Assembly (NCBI RefSeq): GCF_005217525.1
Contig: NZ_PNXQ01000014.1
Coordinates: forward strand, 439,904-503,903
Direction of reading: 5' to 3'
Source of the DNA: Paenibacillus terrae
GTDB taxonomy: Bacteria > Bacillota > Bacilli > Paenibacillales > Paenibacillaceae
DNA length: 64,000 bases
The notes beneath the pieces were generated by a model. The model saw nothing but the letters and a program-made list of their open reading frames with translations, did not search any database and had not been told where the DNA came from. Numbering within the stretch: position 1 is the first letter of the stretch; each line of letters opens with the position of its first letter. The position numbers and the translations under genes were made by a program. Of this stretch, positions 36,450 to 45,751 are shown piece by piece.

Positions 36450-36965
36450 TTATTTGTAAATTTCCCTCATGACATGCCGCAGCTCAGGTATAATAATGCG
36501 CTCCATCGCCAAACGGACGGCTCCACGTGAGCCTGGCATAGAAAACACGGCTGTCCGGCCGACAGTGCCAGCTACAGCACGACTCAATATCGCTGCAGAA
36601 CCAATATCCTCGGCAAAGCTTAAATAACGGAAGATTTCCCCGAATCCGGGCAGTTCCTTATCCAGCAGAGAGGATACGGCTTCATATGTGGTATCACGCG
36701 GGGAAATACCGGTGCCGCCTGTCAAAAGTACGGCCTCAATGTCATCGCGTTCAGCGGCTTCGGATACGAGGTGCCGGATGCCGTCATAGTCGTCTCTGAC
36801 GATAACATATCGGACCACCTGATAGCCGTTCGTTTCCAACAGATCCACCAGTAAGCGCCCACCGGTATCTGTTTCCAGCGTACGGGTATCGGAGACGGTT
36901 ACAACCATGCAGCTAACCTGCTGCGGGGCCTCCCGCCGATGCTCATCTACAGAAGATATATTCAT
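36450..36965 (-). CDS. moaB: Molybdenum cofactor biosynthesis protein MoaB/MogA family
   Basis: Adenylylates molybdopterin before molybdate insertion in MogA-type members. VLLTGGTGISPRD and FSMPGSRGAVRLAME are the family motifs. The frame extends upstream to 37082, but GGAG before the start at 36965 gives 171 residues, the usual length. It stands alone; no other moa/moe gene is in the window. Confidence 0.9.
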   Translation of the reverse strand: MNISSVDEHRREAPQQVSCMVVTVSDTRTLETDTGGRLLVDLLETNGYQVVRYVIVRDDYDGIRHLVSEAAERDDIEAVLLTGGTGISPRDTTYEAVSSLLDKELPGFGEIFRYLSFAEDIGSAAILSRAVAGTVGRTAVFSMPGSRGAVRLAMERIIIPELRHVMREIYK

Positions 36966-37225
36966 TGCAATGCTCACTCCTCGATCTATGGTTAGACATA
37001 CTCTTTTTACAATAGAGGAATGATTGCGGGTGTGCAAGTCAGGAGCAGGCATCAGGGAGTTGTGTGATTTATCCCCTTGCACGGGTGGGTTGGAATATAG
37101 TACACTCCCTTACATAAGTCGGGATTTTTGTCTGGTCATTGATGAAAGCGTGCACAACGGTTGATTAATCTCAATTGTCGGCGGGTAATAATACAGCAGG
37201 GTCAACAACAGGGAGGTAATGTATT

Positions 37226-37555
37226 ATGAAACATTCATACCAACAATGCGTGGATGCTTGCCTGGAGTGTATGAACGCTTGCAACGTTTGTTATGTGGCG
37301 AGCTTGAAGGAATATGATTTGGCTATGCTGCGCGAGTGTATTCGAGTGAGCCGGGAATGTGCAGAAATATGCGGGTTTGCCGCTCAAATGTTGGAACGTG
37401 GAAAGGAATTTGCCGAGCAAATTTGTGAGTTATGTGCCAAAGCCTGTGAAGTATGTGCTGCTGAATGCAGTAAGCACTCCCCTGAGCATTGCGAGCAATG
37501 TGCAGAAGCCTGCCGCCGTTGTGTTCAGACTTGCCGCCAAATGGTGGCTGTGTAA
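37226..37555 (+). CDS. Four-helix-bundle copper-binding protein (Csp/DUF326-like)
   Basis: 109 residues with 18 cysteines spaced as CxxxC and CxxC along helices (CVDACLECMNACNVC, CRECAEIC-type pairs, CELCAKACEVCAAEC, CEQCAEACRRCVQTC). Csp-type proteins pack such helices into a bundle whose core stores many Cu(I) ions. No signal peptide, so cytosolic storage is expected. GGGAGG precedes ATG 37226. It lies just upstream of the argS leader and is unrelated to it. Confidence 0.88.
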   Translation: MKHSYQQCVDACLECMNACNVCYVASLKEYDLAMLRECIRVSRECAEICGFAAQMLERGKEFAEQICELCAKACEVCAAECSKHSPEHCEQCAEACRRCVQTCRQMVAV

Positions 37556-37596
37556 TTACATATTATCAAGTCAACATATGAACAGAAAATAAAAGA

Positions 37597-37625
37597 TTGC
37601 TTTCCACTGGATAGGTTTGTATAAT
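37597..37625 (+). promoter_or_regulatory. Promoter of the argS T-box leader
   Basis: TTGCTT (37597-37602), 17 bases, TATAAT (37620-37625); RNA would start near 37632. Confidence 0.65.
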
Positions 37626-37631
37626 GATGGG

Positions 37632-37917
37632 AATTAACGTCTTGGAACGGGAGAGTAGCAGCGGAGCCATATCATTACAGCGAGCCGGGAAAGGTGGAAG
37701 CCGGTATGAGGTCCGATGTGAAGCGCACCCGGGAGGCGGTTGTTCCAACACGGAGTTCCGTTAGTAGATCAGCCCGGCAGACACCGTTATTGGTCATTAG
37801 AGTGAAATCGGCGATTATGCATAAGTTCGATGTGTAATCCGATTTACGAAGAGTGGTACCGCGGGGATATTAAAGTTCTCGTCTCTTGAATAATTCAAGA
37901 GGCGGGAGCTTTTTTTG
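37632..37917 (+). promoter_or_regulatory. T-box riboswitch controlling argS
   Basis: Senses uncharged tRNA-Arg and turns off an attenuator. The T-box sequence AGTGGTACCGCGG is at 37852-37864. The terminator is formed by 37874-37890 and 37894-37910 (CTCTTGAA/TTCAAGAG core) followed by T7. In Stem I, AGTA (37653-37656 region) and GAA before CGC (37724-37726) look like the loop E motif; CGC, an Arg codon followed by a purine, is the likely specifier and agrees with the downstream gene. Confidence 0.93.
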
Positions 37918-37949
37918 TTTGATTTTAATGAAAAAAAGGAGAGAAACCT

Positions 37950-39674
37950 ATGCTATTGCCAATCGCTGTTCAAGCTATTTCCGCCCATACAGGCTTGGAG
38001 GAAAAGGAGATTTCCTCTTTATTGGAGGTACCGCCACAGCCAGAATGGGGAGATGTGGCGTTTCCCTGTTTTATGCTGGCTAAAAAGTTTAGGAAGGCTC
38101 CACAGCAAATTGCGCTGGAACTGGCGGAAGCCATAAGCCGTGAAGAAGGACTGACTGCTTCGGCATCAGGGGCCTATGTAAATATAACTTTGGGGCGTTC
38201 TGTTCATATTCCACTGATGCTGGCTGAATTGAAGAAACCTGAATTTTTCAAGCCAGATCTCGGACACGGACAGCGGGTAGTGATTGATATGTCTTCGCCC
38301 AATATTGCCAAACCGTTTGGTATTGGTCATCTTCGCTCTACTGTCATCGGCGCCGCATTGTACCGCATTCTCGGGGAAACAGGGTATGTTCCAATGAGTG
38401 TAAATCATCTGGGGGATTGGGGAACACAATTTGGTAAGCAAATTGCGGCTTTTAAAAGATGGGGAAATGAGGAGCAGCTACAGCAAGATCCGATTGGAGA
38501 GTCACTTAAGCTGTACGTACGTTTTCATGAGGAAGCAGAGCATGACCCGTCTTTGGAGGACGAAGGTCGAGAATGGTTCCGTCGTCTGGAACATGGAGAT
38601 AATGAGGCTCAGCGGCTATGGGAGTTTTTTGTTGAAGTCAGCCTGCGTGAATTTAATCGCATGTACGAACGTCTGAACATTACATTCGACCATGTGCTGG
38701 GAGAGAGCTTTTACAATGATAAGATGCATACGGTTGTTGCCCAATTAAGGACGAAAGGTTTGCTGGAAGAAAGCGATGGTGCGCTTGTGGTGCGTCTGGA
38801 GGACGAAGAACTGCCGCCTTGTCTGATTTTGAAAAAGGATGGGACGACCATCTATCCAACCCGTGATTTGGCTACGGCGTTCTACCGTCATGAGGTGATG
38901 AAAGCTGATCGTTTGCTGTACGTAGTAGGTGGAGAGCAGCAGTTGCATTTCCACCAGGTATTTGCGGTGCTAAAGCGTGCAGGGGAGTCATGGGCAGAGC
39001 GGTGTGAGCATGTGCCGTTTGGACTGATGCGTTTTGCAGGTAAAAAAATGTCCACAAGACGCGGCAAGGTCGTGAAGTTGGAGGAAGTGCTGGATGAAGC
39101 GGTAGCCCGCGCTTTAACTATCATCACCCGGAAGAATCCCGATTTACAGGATCAACAGGAAATAGCCGAAGACGTCGGCATCGGGGCAATCATTTTTGGC
39201 GACTTAAAAAATAATCGCCTGAACGAAGTGGATTTCTCACTGGAAGATGCATTAACCTTTGAAGGTGAGACAGGTCCTTATGTACAATACACACATGCAC
39301 GTATACGAAGTCTTTTGGAAAAAGCTTATGCTGGCGCTGGTACGGTGGATGGTTCTGGTATCGACGTTCTTATGAGGGAACATCCAGTATCTGATTACAC
39401 CGATGCATCAGTTGAAATGCTGGGGGATGCAGGCTGGGCGCTGCTTAAGCAACTGGTTCGTTATCAGGGACAACTGGCGCGTGCGGCTCGGCAACTGGAA
39501 CCTTCGGTTATCGCGAGGTTTGCGCTGGATACGGCGCAGGCGTTCAACCGCTTTTATGCCAAGGAACGGATCGTCGATGGTGGGCCGTGGCGCATTCAGT
39601 TGGCTGAACAAACTGCTGATATTTTGGCACATACGCTGCATCTTCTTGGCCTGAAAGCACCTTATCAGATGTAG
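37950..39674 (+). CDS. argS: Arginyl-tRNA synthetase
   Basis: Class I aminoacyl-tRNA synthetase. N-terminal Add-1 type domain (PEWGDVAFPCFMLAKK), HIGH-type motif GIGHLRS within SSPNIAKPFGIGHLRSTVIG, KMSTRRG in place of KMSKS, and a DALR anticodon-binding end. 574 residues, slightly longer than many ArgS. AAAGGAGAG precedes ATG 37950. Controlled by the T-box immediately upstream. Confidence 0.96.
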   Translation: MLLPIAVQAISAHTGLEEKEISSLLEVPPQPEWGDVAFPCFMLAKKFRKAPQQIALELAEAISREEGLTASASGAYVNITLGRSVHIPLMLAELKKPEFFKPDLGHGQRVVIDMSSPNIAKPFGIGHLRSTVIGAALYRILGETGYVPMSVNHLGDWGTQFGKQIAAFKRWGNEEQLQQDPIGESLKLYVRFHEEAEHDPSLEDEGREWFRRLEHGDNEAQRLWEFFVEVSLREFNRMYERLNITFDHVLGESFYNDKMHTVVAQLRTKGLLEESDGALVVRLEDEELPPCLILKKDGTTIYPTRDLATAFYRHEVMKADRLLYVVGGEQQLHFHQVFAVLKRAGESWAERCEHVPFGLMRFAGKKMSTRRGKVVKLEEVLDEAVARALTIITRKNPDLQDQQEIAEDVGIGAIIFGDLKNNRLNEVDFSLEDALTFEGETGPYVQYTHARIRSLLEKAYAGAGTVDGSGIDVLMREHPVSDYTDASVEMLGDAGWALLKQLVRYQGQLARAARQLEPSVIARFALDTAQAFNRFYAKERIVDGGPWRIQLAEQTADILAHTLHLLGLKAPYQM

Positions 39675-39721
39675 CCCAATATACCTTTTTACAATCAATT
39701 TTTGAGTATCTGAAACATTTG

Positions 39722-39749
39722 TTGATAGTATTGCGTCGATAAGTATAGA
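39722..39749 (+). promoter_or_regulatory. Putative sigma-A promoter of the SLH protein
   Basis: TTGATA (39722-39727), 16 bases, TATAGA (39744-39749). Confidence 0.5.
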
Positions 39750-39779
39750 AGAAACATAGTAAATATGGAGGTGCACCTC

Positions 39780-40748
39780 ATGAAAAAAAACAAAAGCGTG
39801 ACAGCAGCTTTGCTCGTGATCTGTTCGTTGGCAGTGGCTACGTCAGCTTCTGCTTTTCGTGATATAAAAGGAACGGAGCAGGAGAAGATTGTAAGTTCGC
39901 TTCAGAACAAAGGGATTATTCAGGGCATCACGAAGGATAAGTTTGCGCCTGATCAATCACTTACGTATGCACAAGGAGTGCATATGGTCGTTAATGCGAT
40001 GGATCTTCAGGTTATGCCGGATTTCACGACGGGTTCCTTCGCCAATATTTCGTCTTCGGCATGGTATGCCAAGTCCTATCGAATCGCAGCTCAACACCAA
40101 ATTCCTTTGTCACCGGATATTGATCCAAGCACCCAGATGACAAGAGAACAATTCGCGAATATACTGTACAAAGCGGTTAGTGCAACCGGAGAATATCCAA
40201 CAGTCCGCATGTACATTAATGTTGCGGATGGCAAGAAGCTGGACCAGGATTCAAGCGAAGCTGTTCAGTTCCTGTTGTTGACCAAAATTGCTAAATTGGA
40301 TGAAAAGAGCAACTTTAATCCGGAACGTAAAGTAACCCGAATGGAGGCAGCGGAGATGGTCTATCATGCATCCGAATTTGTGCAAAATCATAATCCGGTT
40401 GAATCCACTCCAGAAAATCCGGCTGAGCCTTCAGATCCGGGCCAGCAAAATGGGATTAGTATGAGCATAGAGAAGGCAAATGATCAGCAGAACAAGATAA
40501 CATTAACCCGTTTGCAGGCACCTAATCCCGGTTACGGCATTGAGGTCGATCATATCGACTACGTAAATGACACCAATGCAGTGATTTACTACAAGCTGAC
40601 AAGTCCAAAGCCGGGGGAAATGAACATCCAGGTCATTACAGATACCCAGACAAGCACACTGGTGGACAGCAAGTATAAAGTGACAATTAAGGCGGTAGAA
40701 GGAACGGTTTTTCCTCCTTCAGGATCAGGCACCTCGGTAGCTCAATAA
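39780..40748 (+). CDS. S-layer homology domain protein with PrcB-like C-terminus
   Basis: Exported wall-associated protein of 322 residues. Signal peptide (residues 1-25, MKKNKSVTAALLVICSLAVA...SASA), then three SLH-like segments (FRDIKGTEQEKIVSSLQNKGII; FANISSSAWYAKSYRIAAQHQI; YINVADGKKLDQDSSEAVQFLLL), which bind pyruvylated wall polymer, a Pro/Glu linker, and a C-terminal beta domain reminiscent of protease-complex PrcB C-termini. GGAGG lies inside the palindrome GAGGTGCACCTC (39768-39779) directly before ATG 39780, so the ribosome site may be folded. Confidence 0.85.
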   Translation: MKKNKSVTAALLVICSLAVATSASAFRDIKGTEQEKIVSSLQNKGIIQGITKDKFAPDQSLTYAQGVHMVVNAMDLQVMPDFTTGSFANISSSAWYAKSYRIAAQHQIPLSPDIDPSTQMTREQFANILYKAVSATGEYPTVRMYINVADGKKLDQDSSEAVQFLLLTKIAKLDEKSNFNPERKVTRMEAAEMVYHASEFVQNHNPVESTPENPAEPSDPGQQNGISMSIEKANDQQNKITLTRLQAPNPGYGIEVDHIDYVNDTNAVIYYKLTSPKPGEMNIQVITDTQTSTLVDSKYKVTIKAVEGTVFPPSGSGTSVAQ

Positions 40749-40790
40749 TAGTCGTATCCTTACACTTGAAGCACGTGTTTAGAAAAAGTA

Positions 40791-40838
40791 AAACAGCAAG
40801 TCTCCATTGTGTTTATTCGGAGACTTGCTGTTTTTTTT
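40791..40838. terminator. Bidirectional terminator between the SLH gene and bmrD
   Basis: 40791-40805 (AAACAGCAAGTCTCC) is fully complementary to 40819-40833, with a T8 run on the + strand and an A-rich flank on the other side. Confidence 0.92.
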
Positions 40839-40860
40839 ATGCATGCTTTGTGTGCTTAAT

Positions 40861-43053
40861 TTATGCGCTTCCTCCAGCCAAGCCGGAGCCATTTTGACCT
40901 GTGCCCGGTTTCTGCAAGGAAATGGTACCTGCTCGGGTACCGGCTTTTCCAGAAGTGGCAGCTCCTGCTGGTACAGCAGTTTGCTCTGCAAGTAAAGCTT
41001 CGTGTTCCGACGATGCACTAGAGGATGCATTTGTAGCTGTTCCCGTCGTTCCTGACTGGAGCTGATACATCTGGAAGTAGCGACCACCCTGAGCCATAAG
41101 CTCGTCATGGTTGCCTCGCTCGACAATTTCACCTCGATGCAGTACCAGAATTTGGTCCGCACTGCGGATGGTCGACAGACGGTGAGCAATGATGAAGGTA
41201 GTACGCCCCTTCTTGAGTACCTCCAGCGCAGATTGGATAAGCGCCTCGGTTTCGGTATCAATATTGGCGGTAGCTTCATCGAGAATCAGAATCGCCGGAT
41301 CAAAGGCCAGCGCGCGGGCGAAGGAAATGAGCTGACGCTGCCCGGCTGATAAAGTACTTCCTTTTTCAATCACTGGCTCGTCAAAGCCTTGCGGCAAGTG
41401 GGCCAGCAGTTTGTCTGCCCCGACATCACACAGTGCTTTGTTTACCTGTTCTCTGGTAATCCGGCTGTCTCCCAGACTGACGTTGGAGGCTACTGTACCT
41501 GTAAACAAATACGGATCTTGAAGAACGATACCCATATGATGGCGCAGCCACTGCTTTGGTATGTCCTTGACAGAGGTTCCGTCAATCGTGATCGTTCCTT
41601 TTTGAGGATCATAAAACCGGAACAGCAGGTTAATAATTGAGCTTTTTCCAGATCCGGTATGTCCGACGAGAGCAACCGTTTGGCCGGGATGTGCAGTAAA
41701 GGAAATATGCTTAAGGACATCATCCCTTTTGTAGGCAAAGGTCACATCGTCGAACTCCACCAGACCTTTGTAACGCGGCATCGTGCCGTCCGTTACCTGT
41801 TCTCCGGTTTCATCCATCAGTTCAAATACCCGTCCTGAGGATACGATGGAAGTATCCAGTACGGCGAGTTGATTGACCATACCAGTCATCGGTTGGAACA
41901 GTCGTCCCAGTACATCGACGAAGGCGTATAGTACGCCTAGTGATACAGCACTCCCTGTCGTGCCGAGCGCCTCTGCTCCGAAATACCACAACACGACGGC
42001 AAATGCAAGATTTCTCAGCACATTGACCAGATTGTGTGAGGTGAAGGCGTTCAAATTCAGCATTTTATTCTGATGTTTCATATAATCGTCGTTCAGTTCT
42101 TCAAACTCATGCTGCGTTTGTTTCTGGTGCCGGAACACGCGAATAATGGACATACCTTGAATAGACTCGTTGATAATCGCATTAATCTCACTGAGTCGGG
42201 ACCGAATGATTGTATTAAAGCGGGTGGCGACCTTGCGGTACAGCACAATCCACAAGATCAGCAGCGGTACAATGAACAGAGAGATCAGACCCAGTCTGAA
42301 GTCCAGCAAAAAGAGTGCGACATATACCCCGGCCATCGTCACAATACCGGAAGTGAAGTTCGATAGTACGGCTACGAATAAATCTTTTACTGCTTCTGTG
42401 TCATTCGTAACACGGGATACGACCTTACCTGCGGGCAGATTGTCAAAAAAGTAAACTGGCAACCGTTGAATGTGCGCGTAGAGGTCAAGCCGAAGTTTTT
42501 GAATGACCTTGTTGGCCGAGGATTGCAGCCAGTACGTTTTGCCAAATTCGGCAAAGATCGAAATGACCAAAAAGAAGCAATACCAGCCAATCAATTGAAA
42601 GATACCGGGCATTTCCGGCTTGTAAAAGCTATACAGCTCATCGGCAGTCAAAGCCTTGGCATTATAGCGAAAGGTGTCGGAGCCGCGCGTCACGGTCAGT
42701 GTGCCGTTCGCAAAGGAGCGGTTACCGTCAGCCACCTGCACGGAGCCATCAATAAATACGAAGGATTTGCCGACTTGTAAAATCCTGGCTTCACGTCCTT
42801 TGGCCTCCCCTGCTTCAAAGCGGTCTTCACGCTTAAAATGGGTTCCGGCATAGCTGACGGTGCCGTCCACGCTAGTTGTCTCGTAAAATGGTTTTTCAAT
42901 AGCGAGCATATGGTCGTCGATCATCGTTTTGGCGATGAAGGGTCCGGCCAGCTCGGCGGCTACCCCGATAGCCAGTGCGATGAGTGCCGCGATAAAGCCA
43001 GCTTTGCTCGTCAGGGCATACTGGAATAGCCTTTTGCCGATATTGGATTTCAT
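40861..43053 (-). CDS. bmrD: Heterodimeric ABC multidrug exporter, BmrD-type subunit
   Basis: Half-transporter: six-helix ABC exporter membrane domain plus nucleotide-binding domain. A roughly 100-residue insertion after the first helix (about residues 50-155) fits the extracellular domain known in BmrD. Walker A GHTGSGKSS, signature LSAGQRQLISFARAL and Walker B ILILDEATANID with catalytic Glu are intact, so this subunit carries the active ATP site. A 65-residue Ala/Gly/Thr-rich tail after the ATPase domain is unusual. Its ATG overlaps the bmrC stop (TGATG). 730 residues against about 670 for Bacillus. Confidence 0.88.
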   Translation of the reverse strand: MKSNIGKRLFQYALTSKAGFIAALIALAIGVAAELAGPFIAKTMIDDHMLAIEKPFYETTSVDGTVSYAGTHFKREDRFEAGEAKGREARILQVGKSFVFIDGSVQVADGNRSFANGTLTVTRGSDTFRYNAKALTADELYSFYKPEMPGIFQLIGWYCFFLVISIFAEFGKTYWLQSSANKVIQKLRLDLYAHIQRLPVYFFDNLPAGKVVSRVTNDTEAVKDLFVAVLSNFTSGIVTMAGVYVALFLLDFRLGLISLFIVPLLILWIVLYRKVATRFNTIIRSRLSEINAIINESIQGMSIIRVFRHQKQTQHEFEELNDDYMKHQNKMLNLNAFTSHNLVNVLRNLAFAVVLWYFGAEALGTTGSAVSLGVLYAFVDVLGRLFQPMTGMVNQLAVLDTSIVSSGRVFELMDETGEQVTDGTMPRYKGLVEFDDVTFAYKRDDVLKHISFTAHPGQTVALVGHTGSGKSSIINLLFRFYDPQKGTITIDGTSVKDIPKQWLRHHMGIVLQDPYLFTGTVASNVSLGDSRITREQVNKALCDVGADKLLAHLPQGFDEPVIEKGSTLSAGQRQLISFARALAFDPAILILDEATANIDTETEALIQSALEVLKKGRTTFIIAHRLSTIRSADQILVLHRGEIVERGNHDELMAQGGRYFQMYQLQSGTTGTATNASSSASSEHEALLAEQTAVPAGAATSGKAGTRAGTISLQKPGTGQNGSGLAGGSA

Positions 43054-44822
43054 CAGGAAACCTCCCCTGAGGTCAGAACAGATTCCACTTGCTGTCGTTC
43101 ATACTGTTGACGGTACCATCCGTCCGCCTGAAGCAGCTCGTTGTGGGTTCCTTCCTCAATAATGCGTCCTTGCTCCAGCACGACGATCCGGTCTGCATGT
43201 TCTACAGCCGAGAGACGGTGAGTGGAGATCAGAGTTGTTTTACCCGAGCGTTTACGCCGGATATTGTCAATAATACGTGCTTCTGTTCGAGCATCAACCG
43301 CGGACAGTGCATCGTCTAGCACCAGAATATCCGGGTCGCCAATAAAGGCGCGTGCCAGCGAAACACGCTGCTTCTGGCCGCCGGACAGGGCTATGCCTTT
43401 TTCTCCGACGAGTGTGTCCAGTCCATCAGACAGGGTGCCTAAATCCTGATCAAAGGCTGCGGTACGAATCGCTTCCATGATATCGTCATCATCTGCACGC
43501 GGTTTACCGAACTGGATGTTCTCACGCACTGATTTGGAGAACAGAATTTGCTCCTGTGGCACGTAGCCGATCCAACTGTGCAGTTGTTCAACTGCAATGT
43601 CCTCCAGCCGAGTGCCAGATATTAAAATGTCACCGGTGCCCGTCGGGTATTCATGCAGTAGCTGTTTGAGCAGGGTGGATTTCCCGCTACCTGTTCGCCC
43701 GACGACACCCAGCGTTTCTCCACGTTTCAGCTCCAAATTCACATGTAACAGATTGTCAACAGATGAGGTTGGATAGCGGAAGGTAACATCTTTCATCGTA
43801 ATGGACTCGGGGTGGTTAACCGATACAGGCAGAGCTGCATCTTGTACGTCCGGCTCGACATTAAGGGTTTCGTTCACCCGATCCAGGGAAGCGCTACCAC
43901 GCTGCATAATGTTGATTAGCTCGCCAATGGCAAACATCGGCCAAATCATCATCCCCAGATACATGTTAAAGGATACCAGCTCACCCAGCGTAATATCGTT
44001 ATGAAATACCAGATAAATACCATAGCCGAGTCCGATAACATAGCTAAGTCCTACGCACAGGCGGATCGTCGGTTCAAAGAGAGCGTCCATTCGAGCTACC
44101 GCCAGATTTTTGCGAAATACGTCATCGGTAATATCGGCGAAGCGTTTTTCATCCATCCGTTCTTGTACATAGGCGCGAATAACCCGGATACCTGCCACGG
44201 ATTCCAGCACCTGGTCGTTCATATCTCCAAATGCATCCTGTGCCAGCGTGTAGCGTTCGTGAACGGCTTTGCCGTAAATACTCATTGCCAGTGCGATAAA
44301 TGGCAGGGGCAGAACCGCCGCCAGCGTCAGTTTCCAGCTAATCAGGGTGCCCATGGCGACCAGTACGACGCTCAGGTAAACTGTAGAGTCAGTTAACGTC
44401 AGCATGCCAAAGCCCGCGGTACTAGCCACGGAGCGAAGGTCGTTCGTAGCACGAGCCATCAGGTCGCCAGTACGATTACGTTCAAAAAATGGGGGCGTCA
44501 TGCGCAGCAGATGATTCATAAAGCGTGTGCGCAACAGGCGTTCCACCAGATTTGCACCGCCAAACAGCTTGTGCATCCATATGTACGTAATGCAGTAGAT
44601 GAAAGCAAGAATACCTAAAATGTAAAGAATATAACGCCAGAGCGAGGACCATGAAATTGAACCGCGTACGATCTCATCAATGGCGCTGCCTAGCAGTCGA
44701 GGTGGAGCCAGCTCCACAACGCCAACGGCTATCAGCATAAACAGCCCAATCGAGTACCGGCTTCGTTCTCTTTTAAAAAACCAGCTTAAATTTTTGAGTA
44801 CCGAAAACAAGACGAATCCCAT
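43053..44822 (-). CDS. bmrC: Heterodimeric ABC multidrug exporter, BmrC-type subunit
   Basis: Partner of BmrD, 589 residues. Walker A GRTGSGKST and signature LSGGQKQRVSLARAF are present, but Walker B reads ILVLDDALSAVD: the catalytic Glu is Asp, the degenerate site typical of BmrC in asymmetric exporters. ATG 44822 has AAAGG directly against it; TTG 44810 would give MFSVLKNLSWFF, closer to family N-termini, so the start is uncertain by four codons. Upstream lie a terminator, a leader peptide and a promoter, pointing to ribosome-mediated attenuation as known for Bacillus bmrBCD. Confidence 0.88.
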   Translation of the reverse strand: MGFVLFSVLKNLSWFFKRERSRYSIGLFMLIAVGVVELAPPRLLGSAIDEIVRGSISWSSLWRYILYILGILAFIYCITYIWMHKLFGGANLVERLLRTRFMNHLLRMTPPFFERNRTGDLMARATNDLRSVASTAGFGMLTLTDSTVYLSVVLVAMGTLISWKLTLAAVLPLPFIALAMSIYGKAVHERYTLAQDAFGDMNDQVLESVAGIRVIRAYVQERMDEKRFADITDDVFRKNLAVARMDALFEPTIRLCVGLSYVIGLGYGIYLVFHNDITLGELVSFNMYLGMMIWPMFAIGELINIMQRGSASLDRVNETLNVEPDVQDAALPVSVNHPESITMKDVTFRYPTSSVDNLLHVNLELKRGETLGVVGRTGSGKSTLLKQLLHEYPTGTGDILISGTRLEDIAVEQLHSWIGYVPQEQILFSKSVRENIQFGKPRADDDDIMEAIRTAAFDQDLGTLSDGLDTLVGEKGIALSGGQKQRVSLARAFIGDPDILVLDDALSAVDARTEARIIDNIRRKRSGKTTLISTHRLSAVEHADRIVVLEQGRIIEEGTHNELLQADGWYRQQYERQQVESVLTSGEVS

Positions 44823-44913
44823 CCTTTCATGTAAAGCTCATGCGAGAGTTGTGTGCCATTTTGAATAAACAATAACGGCTTGCTACCACTAGCTTCAATC
44901 CGGTAGCAGGCGC

Positions 44914-44947
44914 AAAAAAGGCATACCGTCCGCAGACGATATGCCTT
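44914..44947 (-). terminator. Attenuator terminator upstream of bmrC
   Basis: Read on the - strand, AAGGCATATCGTC (44947-44935) pairs with GACGGTATGCCTT (44930-44918), closed by a 4-base loop and followed by T6. It lies between the leader peptide and bmrC, so it must be overcome for expression. Confidence 0.85.
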
Positions 44948-45029
44948 AAATCTCAATATCATATGGCGCGCAGATGTTTTCAGCACACTCACCGCTGAAA
45001 AACTGCTTAAACGCAGGCAGCCACTCGTA

Positions 45030-45143
45030 TTAAACCATACAATGTGAATGGTCCATTTTCGAAGGATGCGTCAGGGGAGATGCTCCGATATGAAGTTGTT
45101 GTGTTTGTAGATGTGGGTTAAAGGCGAGATGAATGTTTGGCAC
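45030..45143 (-). CDS. 37-residue leader peptide of the bmrCD operon
   Basis: GTG 45143 follows AAAGGAGTG and opens 37 codons ending TAA at 45030-45032 (starts MPNIHLAFNPHLQTQQLHIG, His- and Gln-rich, ends DHSHCMV). It stands between a sigma-A promoter and an intrinsic terminator ahead of the ABC exporter. In Bacillus subtilis the leader peptide BmrB plays this part: antibiotic-slowed ribosomes on it relieve termination. Function here is inferred from layout; the sequence is not one I recognise. Confidence 0.72.
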   Translation of the reverse strand: MPNIHLAFNPHLQTQQLHIGASPLTHPSKMDHSHCMV

Positions 45144-45241
45144 CGGTAGCACTCCTTTCTTCTTCGAATTGGATTCATTCTAAACATTTAAGTAATCGTT
45201 CAAATTGGTAATTAATTTCAAAATGGATCTCGTATGCTTGA

Positions 45242-45271
45242 ATCTTAACACCGTCTTTTGCGAATTGTCAA
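45242..45271 (-). promoter_or_regulatory. Promoter of the bmrCD leader
   Basis: On the - strand: TTGACA (45271-45266), 18 bases, TAAGAT (45247-45242), about 100 bases before the leader peptide start. Confidence 0.7.
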
Positions 45272-45329
45272 ACCTTTTTCAAAAAAATGTATATCAATCG
45301 CTGGAGATTTTCACTTGAGTAAGGGGCGG

Positions 45330-45358
45330 TTGGTGGTCATTCTAAATCATGCTATGAT
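45330..45358 (+). promoter_or_regulatory. Promoter of the HesB-like gene
   Basis: TTGGTG (45330-45335), 17 bases, TATGAT (45353-45358) with an extended TGC. Divergent from the bmrCD promoter. Confidence 0.65.
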
Positions 45359-45401
45359 ATATTTAACAGGACGTAATTGTACAAGGAGATGAGCATAACG
45401 C

Positions 45402-45704
45402 ATGAGCATACAGGTAACTGAACCAGCGGCAAAGTGGTACATCAAGGAGCTTGGTCTGAACCGTGGAGATACCATTCGTTTTTTTGCCCGCTATAGTTCA
45501 GGAGGAGGGTTACATCCAGGCTTCTCTCTGGGAATTGCCGTGGAGCCTCCGCAGCATCCCGTGTTACAACATGAAGCGGCTGGTATTACGTTTTATATGG
45601 AGGACCAGGATTACTGGTACTTGAAGGGGCATCACCTGGAAGTGAAGTATGTGGAGGAACATGACGACATTATTTACACGTATGCCGAGGAAGAGCAGTC
45701 TTAA
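45402..45704 (+). CDS. HesB/YneR-like protein without cysteines
   Basis: 100-residue protein of the HesB/IscA-like fold (IQVTEPAAKWYIKELGLNRGDTIRFFARYSSGG...). A-type iron-sulfur carriers use three conserved cysteines; none is present, as in Bacillus YneR, so cluster binding is unlikely. Acidic tail. AAGGAG precedes ATG 45402. Confidence 0.82.
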   Translation: MSIQVTEPAAKWYIKELGLNRGDTIRFFARYSSGGGLHPGFSLGIAVEPPQHPVLQHEAAGITFYMEDQDYWYLKGHHLEVKYVEEHDDIIYTYAEEEQS

Positions 45705-45751
45705 TGCTCTAACGTTAGAAATAGCGTGTAGGTTAACAGTTTAGGGGCATG

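Noticed and set aside
40861..41060. Frameshift suspected at the C-terminus of BmrD because of its low-complexity tail
   Set aside because: The frame runs on cleanly to a stop just before the shared terminator, so the tail appears to be real.
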